Assembly (NCBI RefSeq): GCF_003402415.2
Contig: NZ_AP036014.1
Coordinates: 2,914,001-2,978,000, forward strand
Source: Cupidesulfovibrio sp000226255
Lineage (GTDB): Bacteria; Desulfobacterota; Desulfovibrionia; Desulfovibrionales; Desulfovibrionaceae
Length of the DNA stretch: 64,000 nt
Reading direction: 5' to 3'
Every line of letters begins with the position of its first letter. Within the stretch, counting starts at the first letter, position 1. Below are positions 1 to 10,355 of the stretch, piece after piece. A model generated the notes under the pieces. The model had not been told where the DNA came from, ran no database searches, and saw nothing but the letters and a program-made list of their open reading frames with translations. The translations under genes and the position numbers were made by a program.

Positions 1-315
1 CTTCACTTCAACGGACTTGCCGTCGGTGCCGAGGGCGCCGTCGGTGCGGCCCCACACGGTGTCGCCCATTTCAAAGTACACCACGCCGCGCAGGTTTTCG
101 CTGGCGATGATGTCGATCTGGGTGCGCAGGCGCTGCTTGGCGCCGAAGTCGTCTTCGCCAGCGTTGTCCTGATCACCATCCTGGAAGTTGGTGTTGTCCA
201 GCCATTCAAAGCTGAAGTCCCACTGGCCTTTCGCCTTGATGTCGGCGGCCGAGGCGCCGGCGACGGAGCCGAGCACCAGCATGGCGGCGAGCATCAGAGT
301 AACGATGCGCTTCAT
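1..315 (-). CDS. Outer-membrane homotrimeric porin, N-terminal part (3' end outside window)
   Basis: The visible 105 codons start at ATG 315 behind a purine-rich ribosome site (AAGGAAGGGA). The first 23 residues form a typical Sec signal peptide (MKRIVTLMLAAMLVLGSVAG, then ASAA/D). The mature part starts DIKAKGQWDFSFEW and has an acidic, Asn/Asp-rich loop followed by KQRLRTQIDIIASENLRGVVYFEMGD in beta-strand alternation. This is the typical start of the porins abundant in Desulfovibrio outer membranes. The promoter at 384-412 supports strong transcription. The gene continues beyond base 1, so substrate and full length cannot be judged. Confidence 0.8.
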   Translation of the reverse strand, partial: MKRIVTLMLAAMLVLGSVAGASAADIKAKGQWDFSFEWLDNTNFQDGDQDNAGEDDFGAKQRLRTQIDIIASENLRGVVYFEMGDTVWGRTDGALGTDGKSVEVK

Positions 316-383
316 TGTTTTCCCTTCCTTCCTTTGCGGTTCAAGTGCGATGTTCCTGACGCGGGAACACAAGGTTCGGGTGC

Positions 384-412
384 AAGATACTCCACCCGAA
401 AACCCTTGGCAA
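384..412 (-). promoter_or_regulatory. Sigma-70-type promoter of the porin gene
   Basis: On the minus strand TTGCCA (407-412) and TATCTT (384-389) are separated by exactly 17 bases and lie about 70 bases before the porin start codon. An A/T-rich tract around 422-435 lies just upstream and could act as an UP element. The match is by eye. Confidence 0.6.
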
Positions 413-638
413 GGGCCGGTGTAAAATTTTTTTTACGGTAGAAGTTTTTAGCCCCGGATCGGGCAAAGCCGCCCTGCTGCCCGGCAATGCTTGACGCGCG
501 CCGCCCGATGGGTGAGACCAGACCGCGACGCAGCGCGCCCGCTCCCCCCGGCGCGACCATGACGCAACCTGAACGTCACGTTTTTGACACATGGCTCCGC
601 ACTGGCGGGCCGCCCCCCTTCGCATGCAAAAGCCCGTC

Positions 639-2852
639 ATGTCGAGCATTCCCGATACGCCCGGCGTCTACCTGTACAAGGACGCCGCCGGGCGCATCCT
701 GTACGTGGGCAAGGCCAAGCACCTGCGCCGCCGCGTCGCGTCCTATTTCCGCGAGGCCGCCGAGGGCGCGCCCCCACCCCAACCGCCCCATACCCCGAAG
801 ACACTTGCCATGCTGCGCCAGGCCGAACGCCTGGACACCCTCAGCACCACCACCGAAAAAGAGGCGCTGCTGCTGGAAGCCAGCCTGATCAAGAAGCATC
901 GGCCGCGCTACAACATCGTACTGCGCGACGACAAGCAGTACGTGCTGTTCCGGCTGCAGAAAAAACATCCTTACCCGCGCCTGGACATCGTGCGCGCGGT
1001 GCGCCGCGACGGGGCGCAGTACTACGGGCCGTTCACCTCGGCCGGGGCGGCCCGCGCAACGTGGAAGGCCATCCACCGCGCCTTTCCCCTGCGCCGCTGC
1101 ACCGACAGGGCGCTGGAGAACCGGGTGCGCCCCTGCCTGTATCATTACATAGGGCAGTGCCTTGCCCCGTGCGTGTTCGACGTGCCCAAAGAGGACTACG
1201 CCGCGCTGGTGCAGCGGGTGGAGATGCTGCTCTCGGGCCGTTCGGGCGAACTTGTCGGGCAACTGCGCGCGGAGATGGAAACCGCCTCCGAGGCGCTGGA
1301 GTTCGAACGGGCGGCCGCGCTGCGCGACCAGATCAAGGCCGTGGAGCGCACCGTGGAACGCCAGGCCGCCGTGCTGCCGGGCGGCGGCGATCTGGACGTG
1401 GTGGGCATCGTGGACACAGGCGGCGGGCTTGGGCTTGGCGTGCTGTTCGTGCGCCAGGGGGCGGTGCTGGACGGCCGGGCCTTCCTGTGGCCGGGCCTGG
1501 GCTTTGAGGAGGCCCCGGAACTGTTGTTGAGCTTCCTCGGCCAGTTTTACGGCCCGCATTCGGCCATTCCCGCGCGCATCGTGGTGCCCTGGCTGCCGGT
1601 GACGGTGGACGGCGACGACGCGGGTGATTCCGGCGACACCGCTGCGCCAGGCGGACTGGACGGGCAGGACGGGCAGGGCGGGCAGGACATGGCCAGCGTG
1701 CCCGGCATGCCCGCCGCCCCCGGCATGCTCGCCCCCCAGGCGGCCACCGACATGAGCCTGCGCGCCATAGAGGAAACTCTGGCCGACCTGCGTGGCGGCC
1801 CGGTGCGCATCACGGCCCCCCGCTCGCCCGAGGAAAACCGGCTGGTGGACATGGCCGCCGCCAACGCGCGCGAGCATGCCCGCCGCGAGACCGAAGCCCC
1901 CCTGCCGGAACTGCTGGCCCGTGCCCTGCATCTTTCCGAACCGGTGCGCCGGGTGGAGGCCGTGGACATTTCGCACACCGGGGGCCGGTCCACCCGCGCG
2001 GGCATGGTGGTCTTCGAGGATGGCCGCCCCGTGCGCGACGCCTGGCGGGCCTACGCCCTCGATCGCCCAGTGGACCGCCCTGCGGACCGGCCCGGAGATT
2101 CCCCCCTGGACAGTTCCGCTGCCCATCCGGCATGCCGCTCCGCCGGGCACGAGTCCCCTTCCGGGGATGTCGGCCATGCCGGACCGCTCGCGGTCGCGAC
2201 AATCGCGGGCAGCCCCGCCCACGCAGGGGGCGACCCCACGCCCACACCTGCCGAATCGCCTGCCCCCCCATCCCTTCCGGCTGCGTCCTTCACGGCGGGC
2301 GACGACTACGCCGCCCTGGCCGAATGGGCGCGGCGGCGCATTGCCTCCGGCCCGCCATGGCCGGACCTGGTGCTGATCGACGGCGGCAGGGGCCAGCTTT
2401 CCGCCGTGCGCAGGGCCATCCGCGAGGCGGGCGGCGAGGGGCTTTTCGCCCTGGCCTCCATCGCCAAGGCCCGCACCGAGGACGGCCGGGCTGACCGCCG
2501 CGCGGGCAACGTGGCCGATCGCATCTTCCTGCCCGATCGGACCAATCCTCTGCCCCTGCGCGACGGCGCGCCCGAACTGCTGTTTCTCCAGCACTTGCGC
2601 GACGCGGTGCACGACTTCGCCATCGGGCGGCACCGCCGCGCCCGGGCCGGGGCGGCGCTGACCGGCGAACTGCAGCGGGTGGAGGGCGTGGGCCCCAAGA
2701 CCGCCCGCCTGTTGTGGGACCGCTTCGGCACGCTGGCCGCCATGCGCGAGGCCAGCGAGAAGGAACTGGCCGAGGTGCCGGGCATCGGCCCCCGCCGGGC
2801 GCGCCAGATACGCCAGCGCCTGCGGGAAATGGACACCTCGCGCAGCCGCTGA
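639..2852 (+). CDS. uvrC: Excinuclease ABC subunit C
   Basis: UvrC makes both incisions during nucleotide excision repair with UvrA and UvrB. From ATG 639 the protein has 737 residues, beginning MSSIPDTPGVYLYKD. The GIY-YIG nuclease domain is at residues 8-36 (GVYLYK, ILYVGKAKHLRRR), followed by the conserved QCLAPC segment, a UVR motif (EALEFERAAALRDQI), the RNase H-like half (AVDISHTGGRSTRAGMVVF) and C-terminal helix-hairpin-helix repeats (VEGVGPKTARLL, VPGIGPRRARQI). It is over 100 residues longer than usual (about 610) because of two low-complexity inserts, encoded near 1605-1745 and 2065-2290. Upstream in-frame ATGs at 591 and 624 would add residues not conserved in the family, so 639 is preferred. 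Confidence 0.95.
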   Translation: MSSIPDTPGVYLYKDAAGRILYVGKAKHLRRRVASYFREAAEGAPPPQPPHTPKTLAMLRQAERLDTLSTTTEKEALLLEASLIKKHRPRYNIVLRDDKQYVLFRLQKKHPYPRLDIVRAVRRDGAQYYGPFTSAGAARATWKAIHRAFPLRRCTDRALENRVRPCLYHYIGQCLAPCVFDVPKEDYAALVQRVEMLLSGRSGELVGQLRAEMETASEALEFERAAALRDQIKAVERTVERQAAVLPGGGDLDVVGIVDTGGGLGLGVLFVRQGAVLDGRAFLWPGLGFEEAPELLLSFLGQFYGPHSAIPARIVVPWLPVTVDGDDAGDSGDTAAPGGLDGQDGQGGQDMASVPGMPAAPGMLAPQAATDMSLRAIEETLADLRGGPVRITAPRSPEENRLVDMAAANAREHARRETEAPLPELLARALHLSEPVRRVEAVDISHTGGRSTRAGMVVFEDGRPVRDAWRAYALDRPVDRPADRPGDSPLDSSAAHPACRSAGHESPSGDVGHAGPLAVATIAGSPAHAGGDPTPTPAESPAPPSLPAASFTAGDDYAALAEWARRRIASGPPWPDLVLIDGGRGQLSAVRRAIREAGGEGLFALASIAKARTEDGRADRRAGNVADRIFLPDRTNPLPLRDGAPELLFLQHLRDAVHDFAIGRHRRARAGAALTGELQRVEGVGPKTARLLWDRFGTLAAMREASEKELAEVPGIGPRRARQIRQRLREMDTSRSR

Positions 2853-3103
2853 CCCTGCCCTGCGACCGGCGCAACGCCTGGCGGGCGCACGCCCCCCCGA
2901 AGCATCCGTGGCCCCATGCGTCCGCCGCCAGCGCGATCCATGGGCCGGAAGACTCCCGGCCTGCGGAAGCCCCTGCGTTTTTCCAGTCCGCACCGCAGGT
3001 TCCGCCCCCCCGGACCATTGCCTTGCGGCGCGACTTTGCGCAGTATGGGGACACGACGGAGCCCGGCGGATTTCCCGCCGCGCCCTCCGGATGCGGGGAA
3101 CAC

Positions 3104-4648
3104 ATGACACGTCTGCTGCACGACCACGCCGGAACCGGCCTTTGCGCGGTGGCCCCCTCGGGCCGCGTGCTGGGCGCGAGCGGCCTGTTCCTGCGTGCGC
3201 TGGGGCTTGCCGCCCTCCCGCCGGACGCCATGCTGCACGACCTGCTGCCCCTTGCCGACGGCTGCCCGCCGTGCGCCGGGTGGCACTGGCTGATCGAGCC
3301 CTCGCCCTCACGTCACCATCCGGCCTCGTTGCCCAATCCGCACGAGATGCAGGGCGACGCACGGCCCGCCCCCGCGCCATCGGGCCAGCGCCCCACCCCC
3401 GCCCCCGCCCTGGGCGGCGTGCTGGTGCGCACCCTGGCCATGGAAGAAGCCCGCGCCATTCCCGGCTGCCCGGATTTGCGTGATGCCGCCGGGGCGCCCG
3501 CCGGTCAGGCAGCATCCGCCGCACGGATGGGCGTGCTGCTGCAACTGTTCGCCCCCGACCTGCCTCTTCTGCCCGATCTGCCTGGCGTCCCCGCATCCCT
3601 TGCGCCCCCCGCACCCGGACCGCTTCAGCCGGGACGCGTCGCGGACGCTCCCCAACCCGCCCATGCGCCCGATCCTTCGCATGTCCACCCCGCCGCCCCG
3701 CCCGCAACGCCCAACGCCCACCTGCGCCAGGCGCTGGACGCGCTGTCCGTGGGCCTGGGGCACGACTTCGGCAACGTGGTGGCCTCCGTCCTGGGCTTCG
3801 CGGAAATCGCCATTTCGCGGCTGCATGCCGCGCCGCGACGCGTGGACGACCCGCACCCCGCCGTGGACCCCATGGTGGTGCGCAGCCTGGACAACATCGT
3901 CCTGGGGTGCCAGCGCGCCAAGGAGGTCATCGCCTTTGCCCAATCCATTGCCGGACGCGTGGACCTGACGGCCGAACCCGCCGACCTGCGCCCCCTGGTC
4001 ACCGCCTGGTGCGCCGAACTGGCCGGGGAGCTGCCTCCGGAAGCCCGCTGGGCGGTATCCTGCGGGCTGCCCGCGCAAAAAACGTCATCGGAAAACCCCG
4101 CCCCGGACCGGGCGGATGCGGACCGTCTGCCGCTGGTCCGCGTGGACGCCGCCCGCCTGCGCGAGGCCTTTGCCGAAATCTGGCGCAATGCGGCCTGGTC
4201 TGTGCAAGCGGGGCAAGCGGGGCAAGCGGGGCAATCGGGGCAGCCGGGACAAACGACGACACAGGGCCACCACGCGGCCGCAGCTGCGCCCGTCAGCGCA
4301 CCCGCCTCCCACCCGGCAGCGGACCCGCATGCGCCAGCGGCCCTGCGCGGCGACGACCAGACCGGGCGCATCCTGGTGGAAACCGCGCTTGTTCCGCCTT
4401 CACCGCGCCTGCCCGGCCGGTGGCTGCGGGTGCGCGTGCGCGACACTGGCCGGGGCATGGACGCGGACACCCTGTGCCGCATGCGCGACCCCTATTTTTC
4501 CACCAAGGCCCGGCACGAAGGCAAGGGACGCGGCCTCGCCCGCGCGGCGGGCATCGTGCGGGCCCACGGCGGACGGCTGGACGTGGCGGCGGGGCCTGGC
4601 CTCGGCTGCATGGTGGACATCCTGCTGCCCGTTCCCGACGGCGCCTGA
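3104..4648 (+). CDS. Sensor histidine kinase (NtrB-like), partner of the next gene
   Basis: 514 residues from ATG 3104. The N-terminal third is variable and Pro/Ala-rich with no clear membrane segment, so a cytosolic sensor is likely. The phosphoacceptor box is LGHDFGNVVASVLGF with His-220. The ATPase domain has an N box (EIWRNAAWS), a G1 box (VRDTGRGMD, near residue 445) and a G2-like GKGRGLARAAGIV, ending GCMVDILLPV. A Gly/Gln/Ala repeat (about 4205-4252, period 9 bases) and a Pro/Ala/His linker sit between N box and G1, inside the ATP-lid region. The gene is 14 bases upstream of a sigma-54 response regulator, almost certainly its partner. The signal is unknown. HDFGN rather than HDFNN is a small deviation. 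Confidence 0.85.
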   Translation: MTRLLHDHAGTGLCAVAPSGRVLGASGLFLRALGLAALPPDAMLHDLLPLADGCPPCAGWHWLIEPSPSRHHPASLPNPHEMQGDARPAPAPSGQRPTPAPALGGVLVRTLAMEEARAIPGCPDLRDAAGAPAGQAASAARMGVLLQLFAPDLPLLPDLPGVPASLAPPAPGPLQPGRVADAPQPAHAPDPSHVHPAAPPATPNAHLRQALDALSVGLGHDFGNVVASVLGFAEIAISRLHAAPRRVDDPHPAVDPMVVRSLDNIVLGCQRAKEVIAFAQSIAGRVDLTAEPADLRPLVTAWCAELAGELPPEARWAVSCGLPAQKTSSENPAPDRADADRLPLVRVDAARLREAFAEIWRNAAWSVQAGQAGQAGQSGQPGQTTTQGHHAAAAAPVSAPASHPAADPHAPAALRGDDQTGRILVETALVPPSPRLPGRWLRVRVRDTGRGMDADTLCRMRDPYFSTKARHEGKGRGLARAAGIVRAHGGRLDVAAGPGLGCMVDILLPVPDGA

Positions 4649-4662
4649 TCCCGGAGCCCCGC

Positions 4663-6201
4663 ATGGCCAACGTGCTCATCCTCGACGACGACGAGCTGTT
4701 CTGCGAAATGCTGCGCTCCGCCATGGAGATGGAGGGCCACGCATCATCCGCCGCGCATTCGCTGGCCGAAGGCGCGCGCCTGCTGGAACGCGACACCTTC
4801 GACGCCGTGTTCCTGGATGTCCGCCTGCCCGACGGCAACGGGCTGGACATGCTGCCCCGGCTGCGCCGCATGGCCAGCCCGCCGGAGATCATCATCGTCA
4901 CCGCCGCGGGCGACCCGGACGGCGCGGAACTGGCGATCACCGATGGGGCGTGGGACTACGTGGAGAAGCCCGCCTCGCTGGAACAGATGCGCTTCTCCCT
5001 CGACCGCGCCCTGCGCCACCGCGACCGGCAAGCCCGCATGCAACGCCGCCCGCTGGACACGGGGGGCATAGTGGGTGCCAGCCCACGCCTAGCCGCCTGC
5101 CTGGAACGGCTGGCCGAGGCGGCCAAGGGCGACGCCGCCGTGCTCGTCACCGGCGAAACGGGCACCGGCAAGGAACTGTTCGCGCGGGCCCTGCACCGCA
5201 ACAGCCGACGCGCCTCCGGGCCGTTCATCACCCTGGACTGCGCGGCCCTGTCGCGCTCGCTGCTGCACAGCGAACTGTTCGGCTACCAGCGCGGAGCGTT
5301 CACCGGGGCCATGGAATCGCGCGCCGGCCTCATTCGCCAGGCGCACGGCGGCACCCTGTTCCTGGACGAGGTGGGCGAACTGCCCCTGGCCCAGCAAAAG
5401 GCCTTCCTGCGCGTGCTGCAGGAACGGCGTTTCCGCCCCATCGGCAGCAAGGAGGAGGTGGAAAGCGACTTCCGCCTGGTGGCCGCCACCAACCGCAACC
5501 TGCCGGACATGGCCGAGCGCGGCGCGTTCCGCAAGGACCTGCTGTTCCGCCTGCAAGCCGTGGAACTGCGCCTGCCCCCCCTGCGCGAACGCAAGGAGGA
5601 CATCCGTGAACTGGCGACCACCCACGCCGCCCGCATCTGCCGCCGCGACGGCATCGCCGCCAAGGGCTTCGACCCCGAGGTGTTCGAGGCGCTGGCCGCC
5701 CACGACTGGCCCGGCAACGTGCGTGAACTGGTCAACGTGGTCGAGGGGGCGCTGCTGCTGGCCCGGGAGGAAGCCGTGGTGCAGCCGGAACACCTGCCGG
5801 TGCCGATGCGCGCCCGCCGGGCCCGGCACCGCCTGACCCCGGACGGACATGGCAGGGAACACGACGCGCCCACCCCCCAGGCACGCACGGACCCGGCAAC
5901 GGGCCTTTGCCCGGCCTTGGCCGCCACCGGCGCGCACGCACACCCGGCCTGCCCCCCGCGCGTTGCCTGCGGCACGGAAATCATGCCGGGTGATCCACCT
6001 GCCGCCTGGAAGGAATACCGCACCGCGGCCCTGGGCAATGTGGAAAAGGGCTACCTGCACCACCTGTTGCTGGCCAGCGGCGGCAACATCTCGCGCGCCG
6101 CCCGCATGGCCGGGCTGTCACGCCAACGGTTGTACGCCCTGCTGCGCAAACACGGCGTGGCGCGGCACTGGATTGGCGGCGAAATAGCCAACGAGGAGTG
6201 A
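4663..6201 (+). CDS. Sigma-54-dependent response regulator, NtrC family
   Basis: 512 residues from ATG 4663. The receiver domain (residues 1-120) has the DDDE acidic pocket, phosphoacceptor Asp-52 (FLDVRLPD) and the KPAS lysine. The AAA+ domain has Walker A GETGTGKE (about 164-171), the sigma-54 contact loop GAFTGA (211-216), Walker B GGTLFLDEVGE and the arginine-finger segment RKDLLFRLQ. The C-terminal Fis-type HTH is NISRAARMAGLSRQRLYALLRK. A Pro/His-rich linker of about 60 residues separates AAA+ and HTH. With the upstream kinase it forms a two-component system activating sigma-54 promoters; I could not identify targets or a sigma-54 site nearby. Confidence 0.93.
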   Translation: MANVLILDDDELFCEMLRSAMEMEGHASSAAHSLAEGARLLERDTFDAVFLDVRLPDGNGLDMLPRLRRMASPPEIIIVTAAGDPDGAELAITDGAWDYVEKPASLEQMRFSLDRALRHRDRQARMQRRPLDTGGIVGASPRLAACLERLAEAAKGDAAVLVTGETGTGKELFARALHRNSRRASGPFITLDCAALSRSLLHSELFGYQRGAFTGAMESRAGLIRQAHGGTLFLDEVGELPLAQQKAFLRVLQERRFRPIGSKEEVESDFRLVAATNRNLPDMAERGAFRKDLLFRLQAVELRLPPLRERKEDIRELATTHAARICRRDGIAAKGFDPEVFEALAAHDWPGNVRELVNVVEGALLLAREEAVVQPEHLPVPMRARRARHRLTPDGHGREHDAPTPQARTDPATGLCPALAATGAHAHPACPPRVACGTEIMPGDPPAAWKEYRTAALGNVEKGYLHHLLLASGGNISRAARMAGLSRQRLYALLRKHGVARHWIGGEIANEE

Positions 6202-6378
6202 CAATGTAATCTTTTTCAAGACTGATGATTGCTTTATTTTACACATTGTGCTCGGGCAACCACCCGCACCAAATACGCAACACCCCGCAATTACAAATCA
6301 ATCACGAAAATAATGCCATGGTATGACTTTTGATAACGAACAAGCATGACGTTCCCGACCACAACCAGGAGACCGCTC

Positions 6379-6675
6379 ATGCTTTCCGAATTGACCAAGA
6401 TCGTCCACGGTATCGTGCTGGACAGCCCCACCCCCGCCAAGGCGCTGGCCAAGGAAATCGGCAAGCCCTACTCCACCCTGCTCCGCGAGATCAACCCGTA
6501 TGATACCGGGGCCAAGCTGGGTGTCGAGACGCTGCTTGAAATCATGAAGCACACCGGCAACATCAAGCCGTTGGAATACATGGCCCGGCAGCTCGGCTAC
6601 CGGCTGGAGCCCGATGCGGGCGGCGCCGAAATCCATCGGCCCCTGCTGCCCCTGCGTATGTCGGCCGAGCGCTAG
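6379..6675 (+). CDS. Phage CII-like (CP76-type) regulatory protein
   Basis: 98 residues from ATG 6379, with a ribosome site (CCAGGAG) 7 bases before it; the longer in-frame ATG at 6346 lacks one. The sequence (KALAKEIGKPYSTLLREINPY, then GVETLLEIMKHT, PLEYMARQLGY) matches the pattern I know from the phage P2-type CII/CP76 regulators that occur as orphan genes in Desulfovibrio chromosomes. The KALAKEIGKPYSTLLREI part would be the DNA-binding helix-turn-helix. No other phage genes are close. A preceding AT-rich stretch (6202-6378) probably holds its promoter. Function on the chromosome is unknown. Confidence 0.6.
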   Translation: MLSELTKIVHGIVLDSPTPAKALAKEIGKPYSTLLREINPYDTGAKLGVETLLEIMKHTGNIKPLEYMARQLGYRLEPDAGGAEIHRPLLPLRMSAER

Positions 6676-6840
6676 CCCGCCCGGCACGCGCATCGGCCCG
6701 GCCAGCTCACGGCTGGCCGACCCTGGTGGAACGACGCGGCCGCACGGCGGCAGCCGTCCTGCCCGGATACCGGCATGACATGCCGCGCCGTGGCGCGGCG
6801 GAACCCGGCGGGGCTACCCGCATCTGCAACGGAGGACGAA

Positions 6841-7278
6841 GTGCGGATTCTGGTGGTGGACGACGACGCCGTGACGCTGTGCTACCTCGAAGCCCTGCTG
6901 TGCAGTTGGGGCCACGAGGTGGCCACGGCGGACAACGGCCGCTCGTGCATGAGCTGCCAGCGCGTGGCCCCCGCCGACGTGGTGATCACCGACATCATCA
7001 TGCCGGAGCAGGACGGCCTGGCAACCATCGCCCAGTTGCGCCGCGAATTTCCCGGCGTGAAGGTCATCGCCATGTCCGGGGGCACCCCGGTCATGGACAT
7101 GGAATCCGCCATCCGCACCGCCCACCTCATGGGCGCGGACGCCGTGCTGCCCAAGCCGCTGGACACCGACGTGCTGCGCGGCGCGCTCAACGCCGTATCT
7201 ACGCAGCGCGTGCTGGCCGCCACCGCAAATCATCCGGATAGGCCCGCCATGGCGGCGCCCCTTCCCAAGCTCTGCTGA
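6841..7278 (+). CDS. Stand-alone response regulator receiver protein
   Basis: 145 residues if translation starts at GTG 6841, which follows a perfect GGAGG with 5-base spacing; the longer ATG reading (6775) has no such site and adds unconserved residues. It consists of one CheY-like receiver domain: DDD acidic pocket (RILVVDDDAVTL), phosphoacceptor Asp-51 (VITDIIMPEQDG), a Ser/Thr switch residue (AMSGG) and KP near residue 104. No output domain follows, only about 30 residues of tail. The kinase is not obvious; the NtrB-like sensor upstream is a candidate but has its own partner. Confidence 0.85.
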   Translation: MRILVVDDDAVTLCYLEALLCSWGHEVATADNGRSCMSCQRVAPADVVITDIIMPEQDGLATIAQLRREFPGVKVIAMSGGTPVMDMESAIRTAHLMGADAVLPKPLDTDVLRGALNAVSTQRVLAATANHPDRPAMAAPLPKLC

Positions 7279-7311
7279 ACCCGGCCTGACCGCCTACCAG
7301 GCACCACCTGA

Positions 7312-7354
7312 CGCATCGCGCCGCCCCGTCCATCCGACCGGGCGGCGCGATGCG
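7312..7354 (+). terminator. Perfect 15-bp hairpin after the receiver gene
   Basis: Left arm 7312-7326 and right arm 7340-7354 are perfect reverse complements (CGCATCGCGCCGCCC and its complement) with a 13-base loop. It lies 33 bases after the receiver stop codon. No T-tract follows, so it may be an mRNA-stabilising hairpin or a Rho-assisted stop. Confidence 0.45.
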
Positions 7355-7412
7355 TTGCAATGCCGACATGCCTCTCCCACTTCCCGGCGCTGCTCCCCCC
7401 CCCCTGCCCGCC

Positions 7413-7447
7413 AAAGAAAAACGCCGCATTCCGTGCGGAAGGCGGCG
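7413..7447 (-). terminator. Rho-independent terminator of the gatC-gatA-mnmA operon
   Basis: On the minus strand the stem CGCCGCCTTCCG / CGGAATGCGGCG (one mismatch, 2-base loop) is followed directly by TTTTTCTTT. It lies about 125 bases after the mnmA stop. A run of ten C residues (7395-7404) lies beyond it. Confidence 0.8.
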
Positions 7448-7571
7448 TGCGCGCGAGGCGGCGTCAGTTCGTTGGTATGCGATACCAAATGGTTGCACGG
7501 CCCTGCCTACAGGCCCCATGCCGGTGCGATCCACACCAGGCCCGCACGGGTTGCACCGCGACGGTTGCTGC

Positions 7572-8627
7572 CTACACCGGCCCCAGAATGACGCCCCCGG
7601 CCAGCACGTGCCCTTCGGCGTCGTACACCGCCGCCACCTGCCCGCGCGCGGGCGGGGTTTGCGGCTCGCGAAAGCGCACGGCCATGCCGGTGTCGCCCAC
7701 GGTAACCCGCGCGGGCAGCGGAGCCTGACGGTACCGGGTGCGTACCAGGATTTCCGCAGGCCAGTCGGCGGGCTCCACCAGCAGGTTCACGTCCTCGGTC
7801 AGGCAGCCGCGCGCTGCCAGGTGCTCGCGCCCGCCCACCAGCAGCACGTTGTTCTCCATGTCCTTGGAGACCACGTACAGCGGTTCGTCCCAAGCGATGC
7901 CAAGGCCGCGCCGCTGCCCCTCGGTGTATTGCCACAACCCCTTGTGGCTGCCGATCTTGCGGCCTCGCATGGTCACGATGGGGCCGGGGCCGGGCAGGCG
8001 CACCTGCCGCTCGCGCAGGAAGGCCCGGTAGTCGTCATCGGGCACGAAACAGATTTCCTGGCTTTCAGAGGGCAGCGGCGGCACGATGTTCCGCTTCGCC
8101 AGTTCCGCCTTCACCTGTTCCTTGCGCCAGTTGCCCAGGGGAAACACGGCCTGTTCCAGCCGCGCGCGCTCCACCAGCGACAGAAAGTAGCTCTGGTCCT
8201 TGGCCGGGTCGGCCCCGCGTTGCAGGGTCATGCCCCATTCCGGGTGGCGCAGCTGGCGCACGTAGTGGCCGGTGGCCAGGCGCGCCGCGCCAAGTTCGCG
8301 CGCGGCATCCAGCAGCAGGCCGAACTTCATGGTGGCGTTGCAGCGGGCGCAGGGGTTGGGCGTGCGCCCCACCACGTAGTCCTCGATGAACGGAGCCACC
8401 ACGGCCTCCTCGAAGGCGTCGGACAGGTCCACGGCGTGAAAGTCCACCCCAAGGCGCGCGCACAGGGCACCTATGGCCTCTACCGGGTCGGGCCGCCCAG
8501 GGTGCTGGTGCGGACGGGGGGGCAGGAAGCGGGCGTGCAGGCCGAACACGTCCTGCCCCTGCTCCCGCAGGAGCAGAAGCGAAAAGAGGCTGTCGGTGCC
8601 TCCGCTGAGAGCGACGGCGATCTTCAT
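7572..8627 (-). CDS. mnmA: tRNA-specific 2-thiouridylase MnmA
   Basis: 351 residues from ATG 8627. MnmA adenylates and thiolates U34 of tRNA-Lys, -Glu and -Gln. Visible: PP-loop ALSGGTDS near the N-terminus (SGGVDS in most homologues), GRTPNPCARCN with the nucleophilic Cys, ATGHYVR, KDQSYFL, and SQEICFVPDDDYRAFL with the second catalytic Cys, then the EGQRRGLGIA beta-barrel. Length is normal. It follows gatA by 44 bases on the same strand, so a joint transcript is likely; the pairing fits translation-fidelity functions. No strong ribosome site precedes the ATG. Confidence 0.95.
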   Translation of the reverse strand: MKIAVALSGGTDSLFSLLLLREQGQDVFGLHARFLPPRPHQHPGRPDPVEAIGALCARLGVDFHAVDLSDAFEEAVVAPFIEDYVVGRTPNPCARCNATMKFGLLLDAARELGAARLATGHYVRQLRHPEWGMTLQRGADPAKDQSYFLSLVERARLEQAVFPLGNWRKEQVKAELAKRNIVPPLPSESQEICFVPDDDYRAFLRERQVRLPGPGPIVTMRGRKIGSHKGLWQYTEGQRRGLGIAWDEPLYVVSKDMENNVLLVGGREHLAARGCLTEDVNLLVEPADWPAEILVRTRYRQAPLPARVTVGDTGMAVRFREPQTPPARGQVAAVYDAEGHVLAGGVILGPV

Positions 8628-8671
8628 GCCGGGTGCGCTGCCATTGTGCGGATATGGATCATTCCGATGCG

Positions 8672-10159
<1,488 letters not shown>

Positions 10160-10247
10160 CTCACTATCCTTGGCTGTGCATGCCGCCGCTTGCGCGGGGC
10201 CTTGTCTGTAAACTTTAAGAAAAATATCTGCGAGAGAGGAGGGTTAA

Positions 10248-10300
10248 GGAATCGGGGCTCCGCCCCGAACCCCGCCGGGGGAACATGTTCCCCCGGCCCC
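10248..10300. repeat. Palindromic intergenic repeat (REP-like) between gatC and gatA
   Basis: A short hairpin CGGGGC-TCC-GCCCCG (10253-10267) is followed by a perfect 22-base palindrome at 10275-10296 (CCGGGGGAACA and its complement). Such paired GC palindromes are typical of interspersed repeats in Desulfovibrio intergenic regions. Here the element would be transcribed inside the gatC-gatA transcript. Confidence 0.65.
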
Positions 10301-10355
10301 CCTGCATTGTCTGCCACCGGGCCAGACAGGCATCGGGAAACGCGCCACGCACTTT

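Noticed and set aside
576..3707. A 1043-codon minus-strand frame opposite uvrC
   Set aside because: It is antisense to a certain uvrC, extremely rich in Arg, Gly and Ala, has no domain pattern, and is explained by high GC at third positions.
4649..6378. Sigma-54 promoter near the NtrC-like pair
   Set aside because: I searched by eye for TGGCA-N7-TTGC on both strands around the operon and the next gene and found no convincing match.
6379..6675. CII-like gene as part of a prophage
   Set aside because: Neighbours are ordinary two-component genes with host composition; such orphan regulators are common in Desulfovibrio chromosomes.
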